The translations under genes were made by a program, and so were the position numbers. Positions 41,124-50,423 of a stretch of 64,000 nucleotides of DNA are shown here, in pieces. Each line of letters starts with the position of its first letter. Position 1 is the first letter of the stretch. Origin of the DNA: Streptomyces sp. HB132 (GTDB lineage Bacteria > Actinomycetota > Actinomycetes > Streptomycetales > Streptomycetaceae); NCBI RefSeq assembly GCF_016909575.1, contig NZ_JAFBGA010000011.1, positions 1-64,000 of the forward strand. Direction: 5' to 3'. The notes under the pieces were generated by a model. It saw only the letters and a program-made list of their open reading frames with translations, was not told the DNA's origin and did not search any database.

Positions 41124-42134
41124 TCATCGCAGAGGTTCACTGAGCTCGACGGCACGCAGGGCTGCCGCGAGCGACTGCTCGTCGCCGAAGTCCATGGCCG
41201 TGTCGGTCAGCTTGATGACGTGCTCGTCGCCATGCGCCAGAGCACGTTCCACGACCTCTTCCGGCGTGATCCGGCCAGGCGGTGCGCAGGCCACCGGGGC
41301 GTCCGGCGCGTACATGGCGGTCACCGCCGCGGACGCGGTCCAGGCGGCCCTGAGGCCCGGTACCCACAGGGCCTCAGGGAGCGCGGGGAGGGTTCGCAGG
41401 ACGGCGTTGGGGGCCGTGGCCGCGTGGACCAGCATCGTCTCGTCGCCGTGGCCGTGGGTGGCGTACCGGTGGGTGGCCGCCCGGACCAGTTCGGTGAGCC
41501 GGTGGCGCGCCTCGGCCGGATCCGTCACCCCGGCGGCCCACACCGGCAGGCTCCTGACCCGGCCGAGCCGGTCGGGGAAGCCGCCCTCCCCTTTCGCGAC
41601 GGGCGCCACCGCGTCGAGGGCCGCCGCGGCACTGTCGGCGCCGGGTGTGGGAACGAGGCCGGCGACGGGGTGGTGACGGGCCGCCCAGTAACCGAGGCCG
41701 TGGGCCAGTTCGGTCAGACGCGGCCCGGTCTCCTCGCCCGCCAGGAGTGTGCGCACGGCGTGGCCCACGCGGATCACCGGATGCGTCGATCCGCCGTACA
41801 TGCCGGGCAGGAGGCGGGGCCACCACAGTGTGAGCACCTCGCGCCAGGGCTGCTCGGCGATCCTCCGGCCGAAGTAGCCGATCCAGTCGGCGGCGCGGCG
41901 CGGGTCGCCGAGTGCGGACCGCCAGTCGGCGTCCGTGACCGCCTCCACGCCGGCGGGGAACTCCTCGAGCCTCGGCGCGTAGAGGTCGAGCCAGCGGTGC
42001 ACGGCAGCCGACCGGCCGTTGGCCGCGAGGGCCTCGACGGCCATCGGCGCGTGATTTGTAGGCCGCCCGAGCCGCTCGGGACCTGAGAGGTGCAGCCGCT
42101 GGAGAGCCTCGTCGAGAGTGCCTGTCGTATCCAC
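41124..42134 (-). CDS. Questin-oxidase family protein (DUF4243)
   Basis: A 336-residue mostly helical protein. Repeated His-containing motifs (NHAPMAVEAL near the N-terminus, GGSTHPVIRVGHAVR, YWAARHHPV, HGHGDETMLVH and the terminal DEHVIKLTDTA) match the questin oxidase-like family. Its founding fungal member cleaves an anthraquinone ring by Baeyer-Villiger-like oxidation. The bacterial role is unknown. The start is GTG 42134. Converges with the GlcD-like gene with 7 bp between stops and is divergent from the encapsulin. Confidence 0.8.
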   Translation of the reverse strand: MDTTGTLDEALQRLHLSGPERLGRPTNHAPMAVEALAANGRSAAVHRWLDLYAPRLEEFPAGVEAVTDADWRSALGDPRRAADWIGYFGRRIAEQPWREVLTLWWPRLLPGMYGGSTHPVIRVGHAVRTLLAGEETGPRLTELAHGLGYWAARHHPVAGLVPTPGADSAAAALDAVAPVAKGEGGFPDRLGRVRSLPVWAAGVTDPAEARHRLTELVRAATHRYATHGHGDETMLVHAATAPNAVLRTLPALPEALWVPGLRAAWTASAAVTAMYAPDAPVACAPPGRITPEEVVERALAHGDEHVIKLTDTAMDFGDEQSLAAALRAVELSEPLR

Positions 42135-42404
42135 GGCACGAACGCTAGGCGCCTGCGCGAGGCGCCGTAACGGGCGCGGGTCCCGGATGAGGAGCGGGCT
42201 GAAGTCCTAGGACCTGGGCCGTGCTCGCAGTGCGCCCGCCATCCGCTGCACCCGGCTCGATGCGGGGCGTATGCGGACGCCCAGGCGTGGGCAACGTTCC
42301 CGCCCCGGGCCCGAATAGTCACACTCTTTTGTGTAATAGCGTGCCGTGTCCTCCAGCTGCAAGTCTTCTTCTCGCAGGTCAGTCCATGATCGAGAGGATG
42401 TCGG

Positions 42405-43808
42405 ATGTCCGTTGGTGAAGAGGTTCGCGACACGCAGCCGCCGCAGCAGAGTCTCGGCACAGCGGCTGCGCGGAACCTCGCGACGACCACCAAGTCCGCC
42501 CCGCAGATGCAGGAGATCACCTCGCGGTGGCTGCTGCGCATGCTGCCGTGGGTACAGGTGCAGGGCGGCACGTACAGGGTGAACCGCCGGCTGAGCTATT
42601 CGGTCGGAGACGGCAGGGTGACTTTCGTCCAGACGGGCGACCGGGTCACGGTCATCCCCGCCGAGCTCGGTGAACTTCCCGCCCTGCGCGATTTCGGTGA
42701 CGAAGAGGTACTGGCCGAACTGGCGCGCAGGTGTGAGCAGCGCGATGTCGCGGCCGGAGAGGTGCTCGCCGCGTCAGGGGAGGCTGCCGACCGGGTCCAC
42801 CTGCTGGCCCACGGCAAGGTCGAGAAGATCGGGGCCGGGCCGTACGGCGACGAGACGGTGCTCGGAGTCCTCGCCGACGGCGCCTACTTCGGCGACCACG
42901 TCCTGCTCGACGGCGACGCGACCTGGGAGTACACGGCCCGTGCGGTGACCGCCTGCACGCTCCTGACCTTGCGCCGGTCCGACGTGCTCAACCTCGCCGC
43001 CCGCGCGGACTCGCTGCGCGACCATCTCGCCGGGCTGCTCGCCATTCCGCACCAGCGCACCAACAAGTACGGCGAGGCGGAGATCGACCTCTCGGCGGGA
43101 CATGTGGGGGAGAGCATCGTCCCGCACACCTTCGTCGACTACGAGTCGGCGCCCCGCGAGTACGAACTGAGCGTCGCCCAGACCGTGCTGAAGGTCCACA
43201 GCAGGGTTGCCGACCTCTACAACCAGCCGATGAACCAGACCGAGCAGCAGTTGCGGCTCACGGTCGAGGCGCTGCGTGAGCGCCAGGAGCACGAGCTCAT
43301 CAACAACCGGGAGTTCGGGCTGCTCAACAACTGCGACTACGGGCAGCGGATCCAGCCGCACGACGGGGCGCCCGGCCCCGACGACATGGACGAACTCCTT
43401 TCACGAAGGCGCGGGTCGAAGCTGTTCCTCGCCCATCCGCGCGCCATCGCGGCATTCGGACGGGAGTGCAACAAGCGGGGCCTCGTACCCGAGAGCGTCG
43501 AGGTCGGGGGGCACCACGTGCCCGCCTGGCGGGGAGTGCCGATCTTCCCGTGCAACAAGATCCCGGTCACGGACGCCCGCACCACATCGATCATCTGCAT
43601 GAGGACCGGCGAGGCCGACCAGGGCGTCGTCGGGCTCCAGCAGAGCGGTATCCCGGACGAGATCGAGCCGAGCCTCTCGGTCCGCTTCATGGGCATCGAC
43701 GAGCAGGCGATCATCTCGTACCTCGTGACGGCCTACTACTCCGCCGCCGTCCTCGTGCCGGACGCCCTCGGTGTCCTGGAGAACGTGGAGGTGAGCCGCT
43801 GGCGGTGA
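42405..43808 (+). CDS. Family 2B encapsulin shell protein with cyclic-nucleotide-binding domain
   Basis: A 467-residue HK97-fold shell protein of the family 2B type. A disordered N-terminal arm (about 1-35) is followed by the start of the E-loop and P-domain region (about 36-95), an inserted cNMP-binding domain (about 95-210, AGEVLAASGEAADRVHLLAHG and YFGDHVLLDGD), and the rest of the shell fold (about 225-467, including SIVPHTFVDYESAPREYELSV). Such proteins self-assemble into nanocompartments. The next gene encodes a polyprenyl diphosphate synthase, a known cargo class for this subfamily. Start 42405 has GAGAGG 8 nt upstream. Whether cAMP is the ligand is untested. Confidence 0.9.
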   Translation: MSVGEEVRDTQPPQQSLGTAAARNLATTTKSAPQMQEITSRWLLRMLPWVQVQGGTYRVNRRLSYSVGDGRVTFVQTGDRVTVIPAELGELPALRDFGDEEVLAELARRCEQRDVAAGEVLAASGEAADRVHLLAHGKVEKIGAGPYGDETVLGVLADGAYFGDHVLLDGDATWEYTARAVTACTLLTLRRSDVLNLAARADSLRDHLAGLLAIPHQRTNKYGEAEIDLSAGHVGESIVPHTFVDYESAPREYELSVAQTVLKVHSRVADLYNQPMNQTEQQLRLTVEALRERQEHELINNREFGLLNNCDYGQRIQPHDGAPGPDDMDELLSRRRGSKLFLAHPRAIAAFGRECNKRGLVPESVEVGGHHVPAWRGVPIFPCNKIPVTDARTTSIICMRTGEADQGVVGLQQSGIPDEIEPSLSVRFMGIDEQAIISYLVTAYYSAAVLVPDALGVLENVEVSRWR

Positions 43809-43813
43809 CGCTC

Positions 43814-43848
43814 GCCGGGGCCCGGGCGGCAGCCGCCCGGGCCCCGGC
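43814..43848 (+). terminator. Perfect hairpin between shell and cargo genes
   Basis: 17-bp inverted repeat with almost no loop (43814-43830 with 43832-43848), 5 bp after the encapsulin stop and 50 bp before the synthase start. It could terminate a fraction of transcripts or protect the shell mRNA, giving an excess of shell over cargo. Confidence 0.7.
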
Positions 43849-43898
43849 AGGCCGAGCCGTGACCAAGGCGCCCCCGGGCGCCCGGGAAGGAGTGACCC

Positions 43899-44948
43899 GT
43901 GACCATGACCAGTACCGATGCCGCGATGGAGGGGCACAAGGCAGCCGTGCTCCTGGAACACACCCGTAACGCCGTCGACCCGCACCTGCGCGCAGCCGTC
44001 GAAACACTGCCCGGGGCGATACGCCGGGTCGCCATGTACCACTTCGGCTGGCAGAACGCCGACGGTACGCCCGCCTCCGGCCAGGCCGGCAAGGCCATCA
44101 GGCCCGCGCTCGTCCTGGCCGCCGCGCGCGCACTGGGAGGGGACGCCGAGGCGGCGATGCGGGCGGCCGTCGCAGTGGAGCTCGCGCACAACTTCACCCT
44201 GCTCCACGACGACGTCATCGACGAGGACACCACCCGGCGGCACCGGCCCACGGCCTGGGCTGTGTTCGGTGTGCCGGACGCCGTCATCACGGGTGACGCC
44301 ATGCTCGCCCTCGCCCTGCGGCTGCTGGCGGACGACCCGCACCCGGCGTCCGGACAGGCCGCGGTGCGGCTCTCGACCTGCGTGATCGAACTCTGTGCGG
44401 GACAGCAGGCCGACTGCGCCCTGGAGGAGAGGGGCCCCGACGACGTCACGCTGGATGAGTGCATGGCCATGGCCATGGCCAAGACGGGCGCTCTCCTGGG
44501 CTGTGCCTGCGCCCTCGGGGCGCTCTACGCCGGAGCGGGGGAGCGGGCGGTCGACGCCATGGACGGCTTCGGCCGGGAGGCGGGTCTCGCCTTCCAGCTC
44601 ATCGACGACCTGATCGGCATCTGGGGGGACACGGCGCGCACGGGCAAACCCGTCGGGGCGGACCTGACCGCCCACAAGAAGTCCCTGCCGGTGGTCGCGG
44701 CGCTCACGTCGGATGCCCCGGCCGCCGCCGAACTCGCCGCGCTCTACCGGGGTGCCATGAACACACCGGCGGAGGTCCGGAGCGCCGCCGACGCGGTCGA
44801 CCGGGCGGGCGGCCGGGACTGGGCCCAGATCGCCGCTGCGGACCGGATGGCCCGTGCCGTCCATCACCTGTCCCGTGCGGTGCCCGCGCCGGCCGGTGCG
44901 GGAGACCTGCTGGCCCTGGCCGAGTTCGTCACCCGTAGAACGCACTGA
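43899..44948 (+). CDS. Polyprenyl diphosphate synthase, probable encapsulin cargo
   Basis: A 349-residue all-helical prenyltransferase that chain-elongates allylic diphosphates with IPP. The first Asp-rich motif is LLHDDVIDED (D104, D105, D108), the second is FQLIDDLIGIWGD, and KAIRPAL (65-71) binds diphosphate. Two alanines and no bulky residue near position -5 of the first motif suggest a product longer than C10, but chain length is not certain. GTG 43899 follows AAGGAG at 6 nt. The first 20 residues are the only candidate for a short cargo-loading peptide. Confidence 0.88.
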   Translation: MTMTSTDAAMEGHKAAVLLEHTRNAVDPHLRAAVETLPGAIRRVAMYHFGWQNADGTPASGQAGKAIRPALVLAAARALGGDAEAAMRAAVAVELAHNFTLLHDDVIDEDTTRRHRPTAWAVFGVPDAVITGDAMLALALRLLADDPHPASGQAAVRLSTCVIELCAGQQADCALEERGPDDVTLDECMAMAMAKTGALLGCACALGALYAGAGERAVDAMDGFGREAGLAFQLIDDLIGIWGDTARTGKPVGADLTAHKKSLPVVAALTSDAPAAAELAALYRGAMNTPAEVRSAADAVDRAGGRDWAQIAAADRMARAVHHLSRAVPAPAGAGDLLALAEFVTRRTH

Positions 44949-45449
44949 CCCGGCCTGTCCGTGACCGGCCCCGACGGCCGGCTCCAGGATCCCGTGGACC
45001 CGTTGGGTCGACCGTCACGGGACGAAGAGAGCGGGGCCGGTCGCGGGCGTACGCGTACGGCAGGCGGACCGGCGGGACAGGGACCAGGTCGTGAGAACCC
45101 CTGAACGAACCTGCCACGACGCCCCGGTGAGTCGCCGGGTCCTTCCCGACAGGGAGACCGGCGTCCGGTGCACGGCAAGTTCCTCCGGGTCTTCGCCGAC
45201 GTCGTGACGGACGGAAGGAGGCGGCCGGGTGGGGCTGCCCGCCCGTCCGGAGGCGGGCGACGCGCAGCCGCGGTTTCCACGAGAGGCTCGGGTTCGGCTT
45301 CGTGGGACGGACCGCCGACCTTCCCGAGGCTCCTCGATGTGGCCCATGTGTCGCGAACTCCGCGCCGGATGAGCGGGATCGGACTCCGGGGGCGCGGAAG
45401 GGGAGGGTGCCACGGGCCGGGCCCGGGGCACGGACTACAGTCCCTGCTC
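44949..45449. other. 500-bp non-coding stretch
   Basis: No convincing gene. A weak hairpin (44965-44981, CCGGCC/GGCCGG) may end the encapsulin-synthase transcript. TACAGT at about 45436 is a -10 for the following gene. Otherwise nothing recognised. Several frames are open only because of high GC. Confidence 0.5.
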
Positions 45450-46115
45450 ATGACAGATGAGTCGTGGGCAGGCTGGTACCGGGACCGTCAGGGTTCCGAG
45501 GCCGTCATTCTCACCACGGACGGACAGCAGCTCCGTATCCGCGTCCGGGGCACGGACTTCGAGGGCGAGAGCTTCGACGGTCTGGGGCCCGTGACGGACG
45601 CACCCCAGGAAGGGCTGTTCGACCTGGTGGACGGGGTGCTCGACGACTGCGTCCTGGAGTGGGACCTCCCGCTCCCGGTCCTCGTCTCCGGGACGGTCCG
45701 CCAGGCCACCCTCAGCTGCCTGCTGTCGCTGCGCAGGGCTGACCCGGACCTCTACCTCGCACTCCATCTGGACGGGGCGGTGTACGAGTCGAACCGAGCC
45801 GAGGGGGACTTCGCCGCGGCGCTGGCGACGGTCCAGCGGATCCTGCCGCCGGACATGCGTCTGCAGACGTGCATAGCCTGCGCGTTCTCCGACTACTTCC
45901 CTGCCCCGGCCCGCGGTCTGTCCGGCGGCCTCGCCTGCTTCCGCGGCGCCAAGGACGCGTACCGCGACGCGGCGGGCGGGGACGATGTCGCGGGACTCTG
46001 GGACCGGCGCACCGGATTCGTCCAGGAGATATGGAGCTGCCGGGAGTTCGAACCGCGGCCGGCGCACGGAGCCGGCACGGGCCATCGGGGCGCCTTCCCG
46101 CTCGAACTCGCCTGA
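45450..46115 (+). CDS. Conserved cytosolic protein of unknown function
   Basis: A 221-residue acidic protein beginning MTDESWAGWYRDRQGSEAVI. It is rich in beta-type segments with an isolated CIAC (near residue 140). No catalytic motif or family recognised. ATG 45450 lies 8 nt behind TACAGT, so the mRNA is probably leaderless. A longer frame would start at 45168 but overlaps the promoter. Convergent with snpA. Confidence 0.65.
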   Translation: MTDESWAGWYRDRQGSEAVILTTDGQQLRIRVRGTDFEGESFDGLGPVTDAPQEGLFDLVDGVLDDCVLEWDLPLPVLVSGTVRQATLSCLLSLRRADPDLYLALHLDGAVYESNRAEGDFAAALATVQRILPPDMRLQTCIACAFSDYFPAPARGLSGGLACFRGAKDAYRDAAGGDDVAGLWDRRTGFVQEIWSCREFEPRPAHGAGTGHRGAFPLELA

Positions 46116-46215
46116 GCCCTGCCGGGGCGCCCCGACCTGCCGGGCCGTGCCCGTGGGGCCGCCCCGCTCACGCGGAACGGCCCCTGCGCCGGTGGTGCCG
46201 GTGTCGCCTTGCCTG

Positions 46216-46887
46216 TCAGGACGTGGTGCGGGCGAGAGCGGACGCGAGGCCGTTCTGCCAGAGGCTGTTCACCTTCGAGCGCTCAGTCGCGTTCGGATAG
46301 GCGTTGGTGCAGGACGTACCGGGCCCACCACCCGACATGAGCTCGCTGCACGGACCGGTGTAGTGGTCCGGCAGCCCCAGCACGTGCCCGGTCTCGTGGG
46401 CGGTGACCCGGGTGGAGTTGTACTGCTGGTTCTGCGCGTAGTCGAGGAAGATGTAGCCGCTGCCGTGCCCGTTCGTGCTCGCGTACGAACCCCGGGAGTC
46501 GTTGCCCTCGTAGTAGTCGAAGTCGGAGTTCGAGCCCTCCTGCAGCTTCACGTTGCTGACCGAGCTGTTCCAGATGCTGGTGCTGCTCGCTATCTGGCTG
46601 CGGAAGCTGGGGGCGTTGGTGGTGCTGTAGACCACGGTGACGGCCGTGGCGCCCGGGTTCGCGGCCCGCTTCTCGGCGACCGACTTCATGACGGCGTCGA
46701 AGAACGCCTTGTTCGCGGCGGCGTTCTCGCGGGAACCGGCGTACGCGGCGTAACCGGCCTGCGCCGAGGTCGCGGTGGCCGTGGACGCGGGGGCGGCGGC
46801 GACCGCGGGGGTGGTGCCCAGCGCGGCGGCGAGGGCGAGTCCGAGACCGGCAACGGCCGACACGACGGCTGTCCTGGGGTGTCTCAT
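46216..46887 (-). CDS. snpA: Snapalysin, secreted small neutral metalloprotease
   Basis: A 223-residue pre-pro-enzyme. Signal peptide about 1-31 and a propeptide to about residue 80 precede the M7 peptidase domain. The zinc site is HETGHVLGLPD with H164, E165, H168 and D174 as third ligand, and CSELMSGGGPGTSC supplies the Met-turn and a disulfide. It is the smallest known metallopeptidase family and is found in streptomycetes. It is divergent from the LysR activator gene, which controls it in other species. Confidence 0.95.
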   Translation of the reverse strand: MRHPRTAVVSAVAGLGLALAAALGTTPAVAAAPASTATATSAQAGYAAYAGSRENAAANKAFFDAVMKSVAEKRAANPGATAVTVVYSTTNAPSFRSQIASSTSIWNSSVSNVKLQEGSNSDFDYYEGNDSRGSYASTNGHGSGYIFLDYAQNQQYNSTRVTAHETGHVLGLPDHYTGPCSELMSGGGPGTSCTNAYPNATERSKVNSLWQNGLASALARTTS

Positions 46888-47144
46888 GGGGGGTGTCTCC
46901 TACCTGTCCGATGGACCCCGTCCGGAAGGCGGACGGGGAACGGGTGGGGGGGTACGGAGAGAGTGTCGGGGCAGCCGGGCCCGCAGCGGATGATGTCAAC
47001 CGGCGATAACACCGCCCTATCGCCCGGACGGGAAGCACACAGGATCAGCACGTGCCGGTCGCCCCGACACCCCCTGAATCGCGCCGGTTGGTGGGGGTTG
47101 GGGCATCTGGTGCTCGGCGTACGAACAGTCATACGCTCGCTGTC

Positions 47145-48098
47145 ATGGAGCTCGAGGTGAGACACCTCAGGGCGCTCTGCGCCATCGCCGACACGGGCAG
47201 CCTTCACCAGGCCGCACGGCGGCTGGGCGTCAGCCAGCCCTCGTTGACGACGCAGCTCCAGCGGATCGAGAAGACCATGGGCGCGGAGCTGTTCCGCCGG
47301 GGCAGGACGGGGTGCCTGCCGACGCTCCTGGGGCGTGCCGTCCTCAGCCGCGCCCGCCCCCTGGTGGACGGCATGACCGCCCTGGTCGGCGCCGCGACGG
47401 CGGAGGCCGAGGCCGCCCGGGCCGGTGGCCCCTGCCTGCGGATCGGATCCACCGCGAGCCGCGTCATCGGCGGCTGGCTGCGCGGACTGCGGGTGAGACT
47501 GCCCGGCACGGACATCTCGCTCCGGGTCGACGTGTCGGCCCGGGCGCTGCTGGGCGCGGTGGCGGCCGGCCGGCTCGACGTGGCCTTCGTGCACGAGGTG
47601 GAAGGGTGTCCGCTCGCCGTTCCCGACGGACTGATCCAGCGCGTACTCGTGGAACGAGAACCGCAGTTCATCTCGCTGTCCCGGGACCATCCGGCGGCCG
47701 GAAGGCCGGTCGTGGACCTCGACGACCTGGCGGGAGACCGGTGGATGGTCGACCCCTCCGTGGACGGGGAGTGGGACGGGGTGCGGCGGGTCCTCGGCGC
47801 CGCTGGTCTCGATCCGCCCGTCCTGCACGGCGACTACCTCACGGCGGCCTCCCTCGTCGTGCTCGGCGAGGCGGTCGCGCCCTGCCAGCCGACCTCGGGC
47901 CCCCGCGACGACATGGCGATCCGCCCCCTGCGCGGCGACCCGCTGGCGGTGCGGCTGCTGCTGGTCTCGCGGCCGGGCGCGGACACGGACGCCGTGTACG
48001 AGGAGCTGGAGGCGGCCTACCGCGACGCGGCGCGGCGGGCGGAGGAGTACCACCGGTGGCTGCTGCACCATCGCAGCCCTCTCGCGTACACCTCCTGA
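47145..48098 (+). CDS. snpR: LysR-family activator of snapalysin
   Basis: A 317-residue LysR regulator. The winged HTH occupies about 1-60 (GSLHQAARRLGVSQPSLTTQL is the recognition region, split here) and the effector-binding domain follows (about 90-300). Divergence from snpA across 257 bp is the standard arrangement by which SnpR/MprR activates protease expression. TACGCT at 47132-47137 precedes ATG 47145 by 7 nt, so it is probably leaderless. Confidence 0.9.
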   Translation: MELEVRHLRALCAIADTGSLHQAARRLGVSQPSLTTQLQRIEKTMGAELFRRGRTGCLPTLLGRAVLSRARPLVDGMTALVGAATAEAEAARAGGPCLRIGSTASRVIGGWLRGLRVRLPGTDISLRVDVSARALLGAVAAGRLDVAFVHEVEGCPLAVPDGLIQRVLVEREPQFISLSRDHPAAGRPVVDLDDLAGDRWMVDPSVDGEWDGVRRVLGAAGLDPPVLHGDYLTAASLVVLGEAVAPCQPTSGPRDDMAIRPLRGDPLAVRLLLVSRPGADTDAVYEELEAAYRDAARRAEEYHRWLLHHRSPLAYTS

Positions 48099-48170
48099 CC
48101 GGAGAGTTCCCCGTTCTGCCGACAGCGAGGTTCTGTTCCCACGGCCTGTTCCGCCGGGCACGATCACCGT

Positions 48171-49175
48171 ATGAAGCTCTTGATGCTCGGCGGTACGGAA
48201 TTCGTGGGGCGCGCGGTCACCGACGCCGCCCTCGGGCGTGGTTGGGAGGTCACGGTCTTCCACCGGGGCCGCCACGCGGCACCGGCCGGGGTCCGGACGC
48301 TGACCGGTGACCGGACGACGGGCGAGAGGGGGCTCGCGGAGCTGGCCGACGGCACCTGGGACCTGGTGGTCGACACATGGAGCGGCGCGCCCTCGGCCGT
48401 CCGGGACGCGGCCCGGCTCCTGGCGGGCCGGGCGGGGCACTTCAGCTACGTCTCCAGCAGGTCCGTGTACGCCTTTCCCACCCCCGCGGGGCTCCCGGAG
48501 GACGGGCCCCTGGTGGCCGGGGCCTCCCCGGACGCGGGAGCGGACACTCCTTACGCCGAGGCCAAGCGCGGTGGGGAGCTGGCGGCGCTCGACGCCTTCG
48601 GCGACCGCGCGCTGCTGGCCCGGGCCGGGCTGATCCTCGGCCCCGGGGAGAACATCGGCCGTCTGCCGTGGTGGCTGAACCGGACGGCCCGGGGCGGACC
48701 CGTCATCGCGCCGGGGCCGGCGGACGCCGGGCTGCAGTACATCGACGCCCGTGACCTGGCCAACTGGCTCCTCGACGCCGCGTCGGACGGCCTGTCCGGC
48801 GCGTACAACACCGTGAGCCGCCCGGGGCACACGACCATGGGCGAGCTCTTGGACGCCTGCGTCCGTGTGACCGGTTCCCGCGCCCGACTGCGCTGGACCG
48901 AACCCGAAGTGCTCCTCTCCGCGGGTGTCGAGCCGTGGACGGACCTGCCGGTCTGGCTGCCCGCCGGAGCGCTCTACGACACCCTGCACATGGGTGACGT
49001 CTCCAAGGCGCACGCAGCCGGTCTGCGCTGCAGACCGGTCGGCGACACCGTCGCCGACACATGGGCCTGGCTGCGCGCGCGGGGCGGCACGGCCCCGCAG
49101 CGGCCGGACAGGCCCTCACCCGGCCTCGACGCGCAGACGGAGGCGAAGCTTCTCGGCGCGCCAGGCAGCCCTTAG
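48171..49175 (+). CDS. NAD-dependent epimerase/dehydratase family protein
   Basis: A 334-residue extended-SDR protein. The Rossmann glycine motif is LMLGGTEFVGRAV. The active-site Tyr/Lys pair is DTPYAEAKRGGE (YxxxK with E between), with Ser in SYVSSRSVY. The C-terminal half resembles isoflavone-reductase or sugar-epimerase types. Substrate unknown. It follows snpR by 72 bp and may share its transcript. Confidence 0.83.
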   Translation: MKLLMLGGTEFVGRAVTDAALGRGWEVTVFHRGRHAAPAGVRTLTGDRTTGERGLAELADGTWDLVVDTWSGAPSAVRDAARLLAGRAGHFSYVSSRSVYAFPTPAGLPEDGPLVAGASPDAGADTPYAEAKRGGELAALDAFGDRALLARAGLILGPGENIGRLPWWLNRTARGGPVIAPGPADAGLQYIDARDLANWLLDAASDGLSGAYNTVSRPGHTTMGELLDACVRVTGSRARLRWTEPEVLLSAGVEPWTDLPVWLPAGALYDTLHMGDVSKAHAAGLRCRPVGDTVADTWAWLRARGGTAPQRPDRPSPGLDAQTEAKLLGAPGSP

Positions 49176-49184
49176 CGTGGCCGG

Positions 49185-49538
49185 ATGACCGAACAACTGC
49201 TGCACCTCACGGAAGAGCCCCTGTGGGAGGCCGCCCGAAGGGCGGGTACGTACGAGATGTCCACCCGCGGCCGCACCCTGCGGGAAGAGGGGTTCATCCA
49301 CTGCTCGCTGCCCCATCAGCTCCCCGCCGTGGCACAGGCGTTGTACGGATCCGACGACGACGGCCTGGTGGTGCTCGTCATCGACACGGGTCGTCTCCAG
49401 GCACCCGTCCGGTACGAGGCCATGGAGCCCGGTGGCGAGGAGTTCCCGCACATCTACGGGCCGCTGCCGGCGAGCGCGGTCCTGGAGGTGCGCTCCTGGA
49501 CCGCGCACATGGCGCATGAGGGGGGAGAGGCGGGATGA
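49185..49538 (+). CDS. DUF952 domain protein
   Basis: A 117-residue protein covering one DUF952 domain (LLHLTEEPLWEAA, EGFIHCSLPHQL, HIYGPL). The family has a His-Ser pair in a pocket resembling ADP-ribosyl-binding or phosphotransfer proteins, but its role is unproven. ATG 49185 lies 8 nt behind TAGCGT, so it is probably leaderless. The next gene overlaps by ATGA. Confidence 0.85.
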   Translation: MTEQLLHLTEEPLWEAARRAGTYEMSTRGRTLREEGFIHCSLPHQLPAVAQALYGSDDDGLVVLVIDTGRLQAPVRYEAMEPGGEEFPHIYGPLPASAVLEVRSWTAHMAHEGGEAG

Positions 49539-50416
49539 CGAGTCCTCTCGTGGCGGTGACGGGCGCCGGCGGGGCGGTCGGCGGCCGGGTGGCCGCACGG
49601 CTGGCCCGGACCGGTGTGCCCGTGCGCCTTCTTGGCCGGAACCCCTCCAGGCTGCCCGAGCTGCCAGGCGCGGTCGCCGGACCACCCGCCCCGTACGGCG
49701 ACGGCGAGGCGATGCGCCGAGCGCTCGACGGGGCGCACACCATGTTCCTCGTCTCGGCGCACGAGAGCCCGGACCGGGTGCGCGAGCACATCACGGCGGT
49801 GGACGCGGCCGTCGCCGCGGGCGTCGAACGGATCGTGTACGTGTCCTTCCTCGGCGCTGCTCCGGACGCGACGTTCACCTTCGCGCGCGACCACTGGCAC
49901 ACCGAGGCGCACCTGCGGATGGTGGGCGTGCGCCACACCTTCCTGCGCGACAGCTGGTACCTGGCGGGACTTCCCGCGATGACGGGTGCCGACGGCGTCC
50001 TGCGTGGACCGGGCGGCGACGGGCGGGTCTCCGCCGTGGCGCACGAGGACATCGCCGACGCTGCGTCAGCCGTGCTGCTGGAGGAGGGGAGCGGTCACGA
50101 CGGTATGACGTACGACCTCACGGGGCCCGAGGCGTTCACCCTCGCGGAGGCGGCCGAGGAGCTGAGCCTTCGCGCCGGCCGCACCATCCGCTACGTCCCC
50201 GAGACCAGGGAGCAGGCCTACGCCTCCCGCGCCCACCACGGCGCCCCGGACTGGGAGGTGGCCGGCTGGGTCACGTCGTACGAGGCCATCGCGGCGGGGG
50301 AGCTGGCAGTGGTCTCGAACGCCGTACCCGCCCTCACGGGTCACCCGGCCAAGAGCCTGGCCGCCTACCTGCGGGAGAACCCGGACAGCTACCGCCACCT
50401 CCTTCCGGGAGCCTGA
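49535..50416 (+). CDS. NmrA-like NAD(P)-binding protein
   Basis: A 293-residue atypical SDR. The nucleotide motif is VAVTGAGGAVGGRVAARL, and the catalytic tyrosine region YxxxK is replaced, as in the NmrA/HSCARG group that senses or reduces NADPH-linked quinones. ATGA overlap with the DUF952 gene. Terminated in or near the GGGCCC-rich block downstream. Confidence 0.83.
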   Translation: MTSPLVAVTGAGGAVGGRVAARLARTGVPVRLLGRNPSRLPELPGAVAGPPAPYGDGEAMRRALDGAHTMFLVSAHESPDRVREHITAVDAAVAAGVERIVYVSFLGAAPDATFTFARDHWHTEAHLRMVGVRHTFLRDSWYLAGLPAMTGADGVLRGPGGDGRVSAVAHEDIADAASAVLLEEGSGHDGMTYDLTGPEAFTLAEAAEELSLRAGRTIRYVPETREQAYASRAHHGAPDWEVAGWVTSYEAIAAGELAVVSNAVPALTGHPAKSLAAYLRENPDSYRHLLPGA

Positions 50417-50423
50417 CCGGGTC

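Noticed and set aside
42314..42342. ACAC-N6-GTGT dyad as a CRP-type site before the encapsulin
   Set aside because: Arms are only four bases and do not match GTG-N6-CAC. More likely just promoter sequence near TAGCGT (42337-42342).
44864..45451. 195-residue reverse frame opposite the end of the prenyl synthase gene
   Set aside because: Pro/Arg/Ser-rich shadow frame with no start context and antisense overlap.
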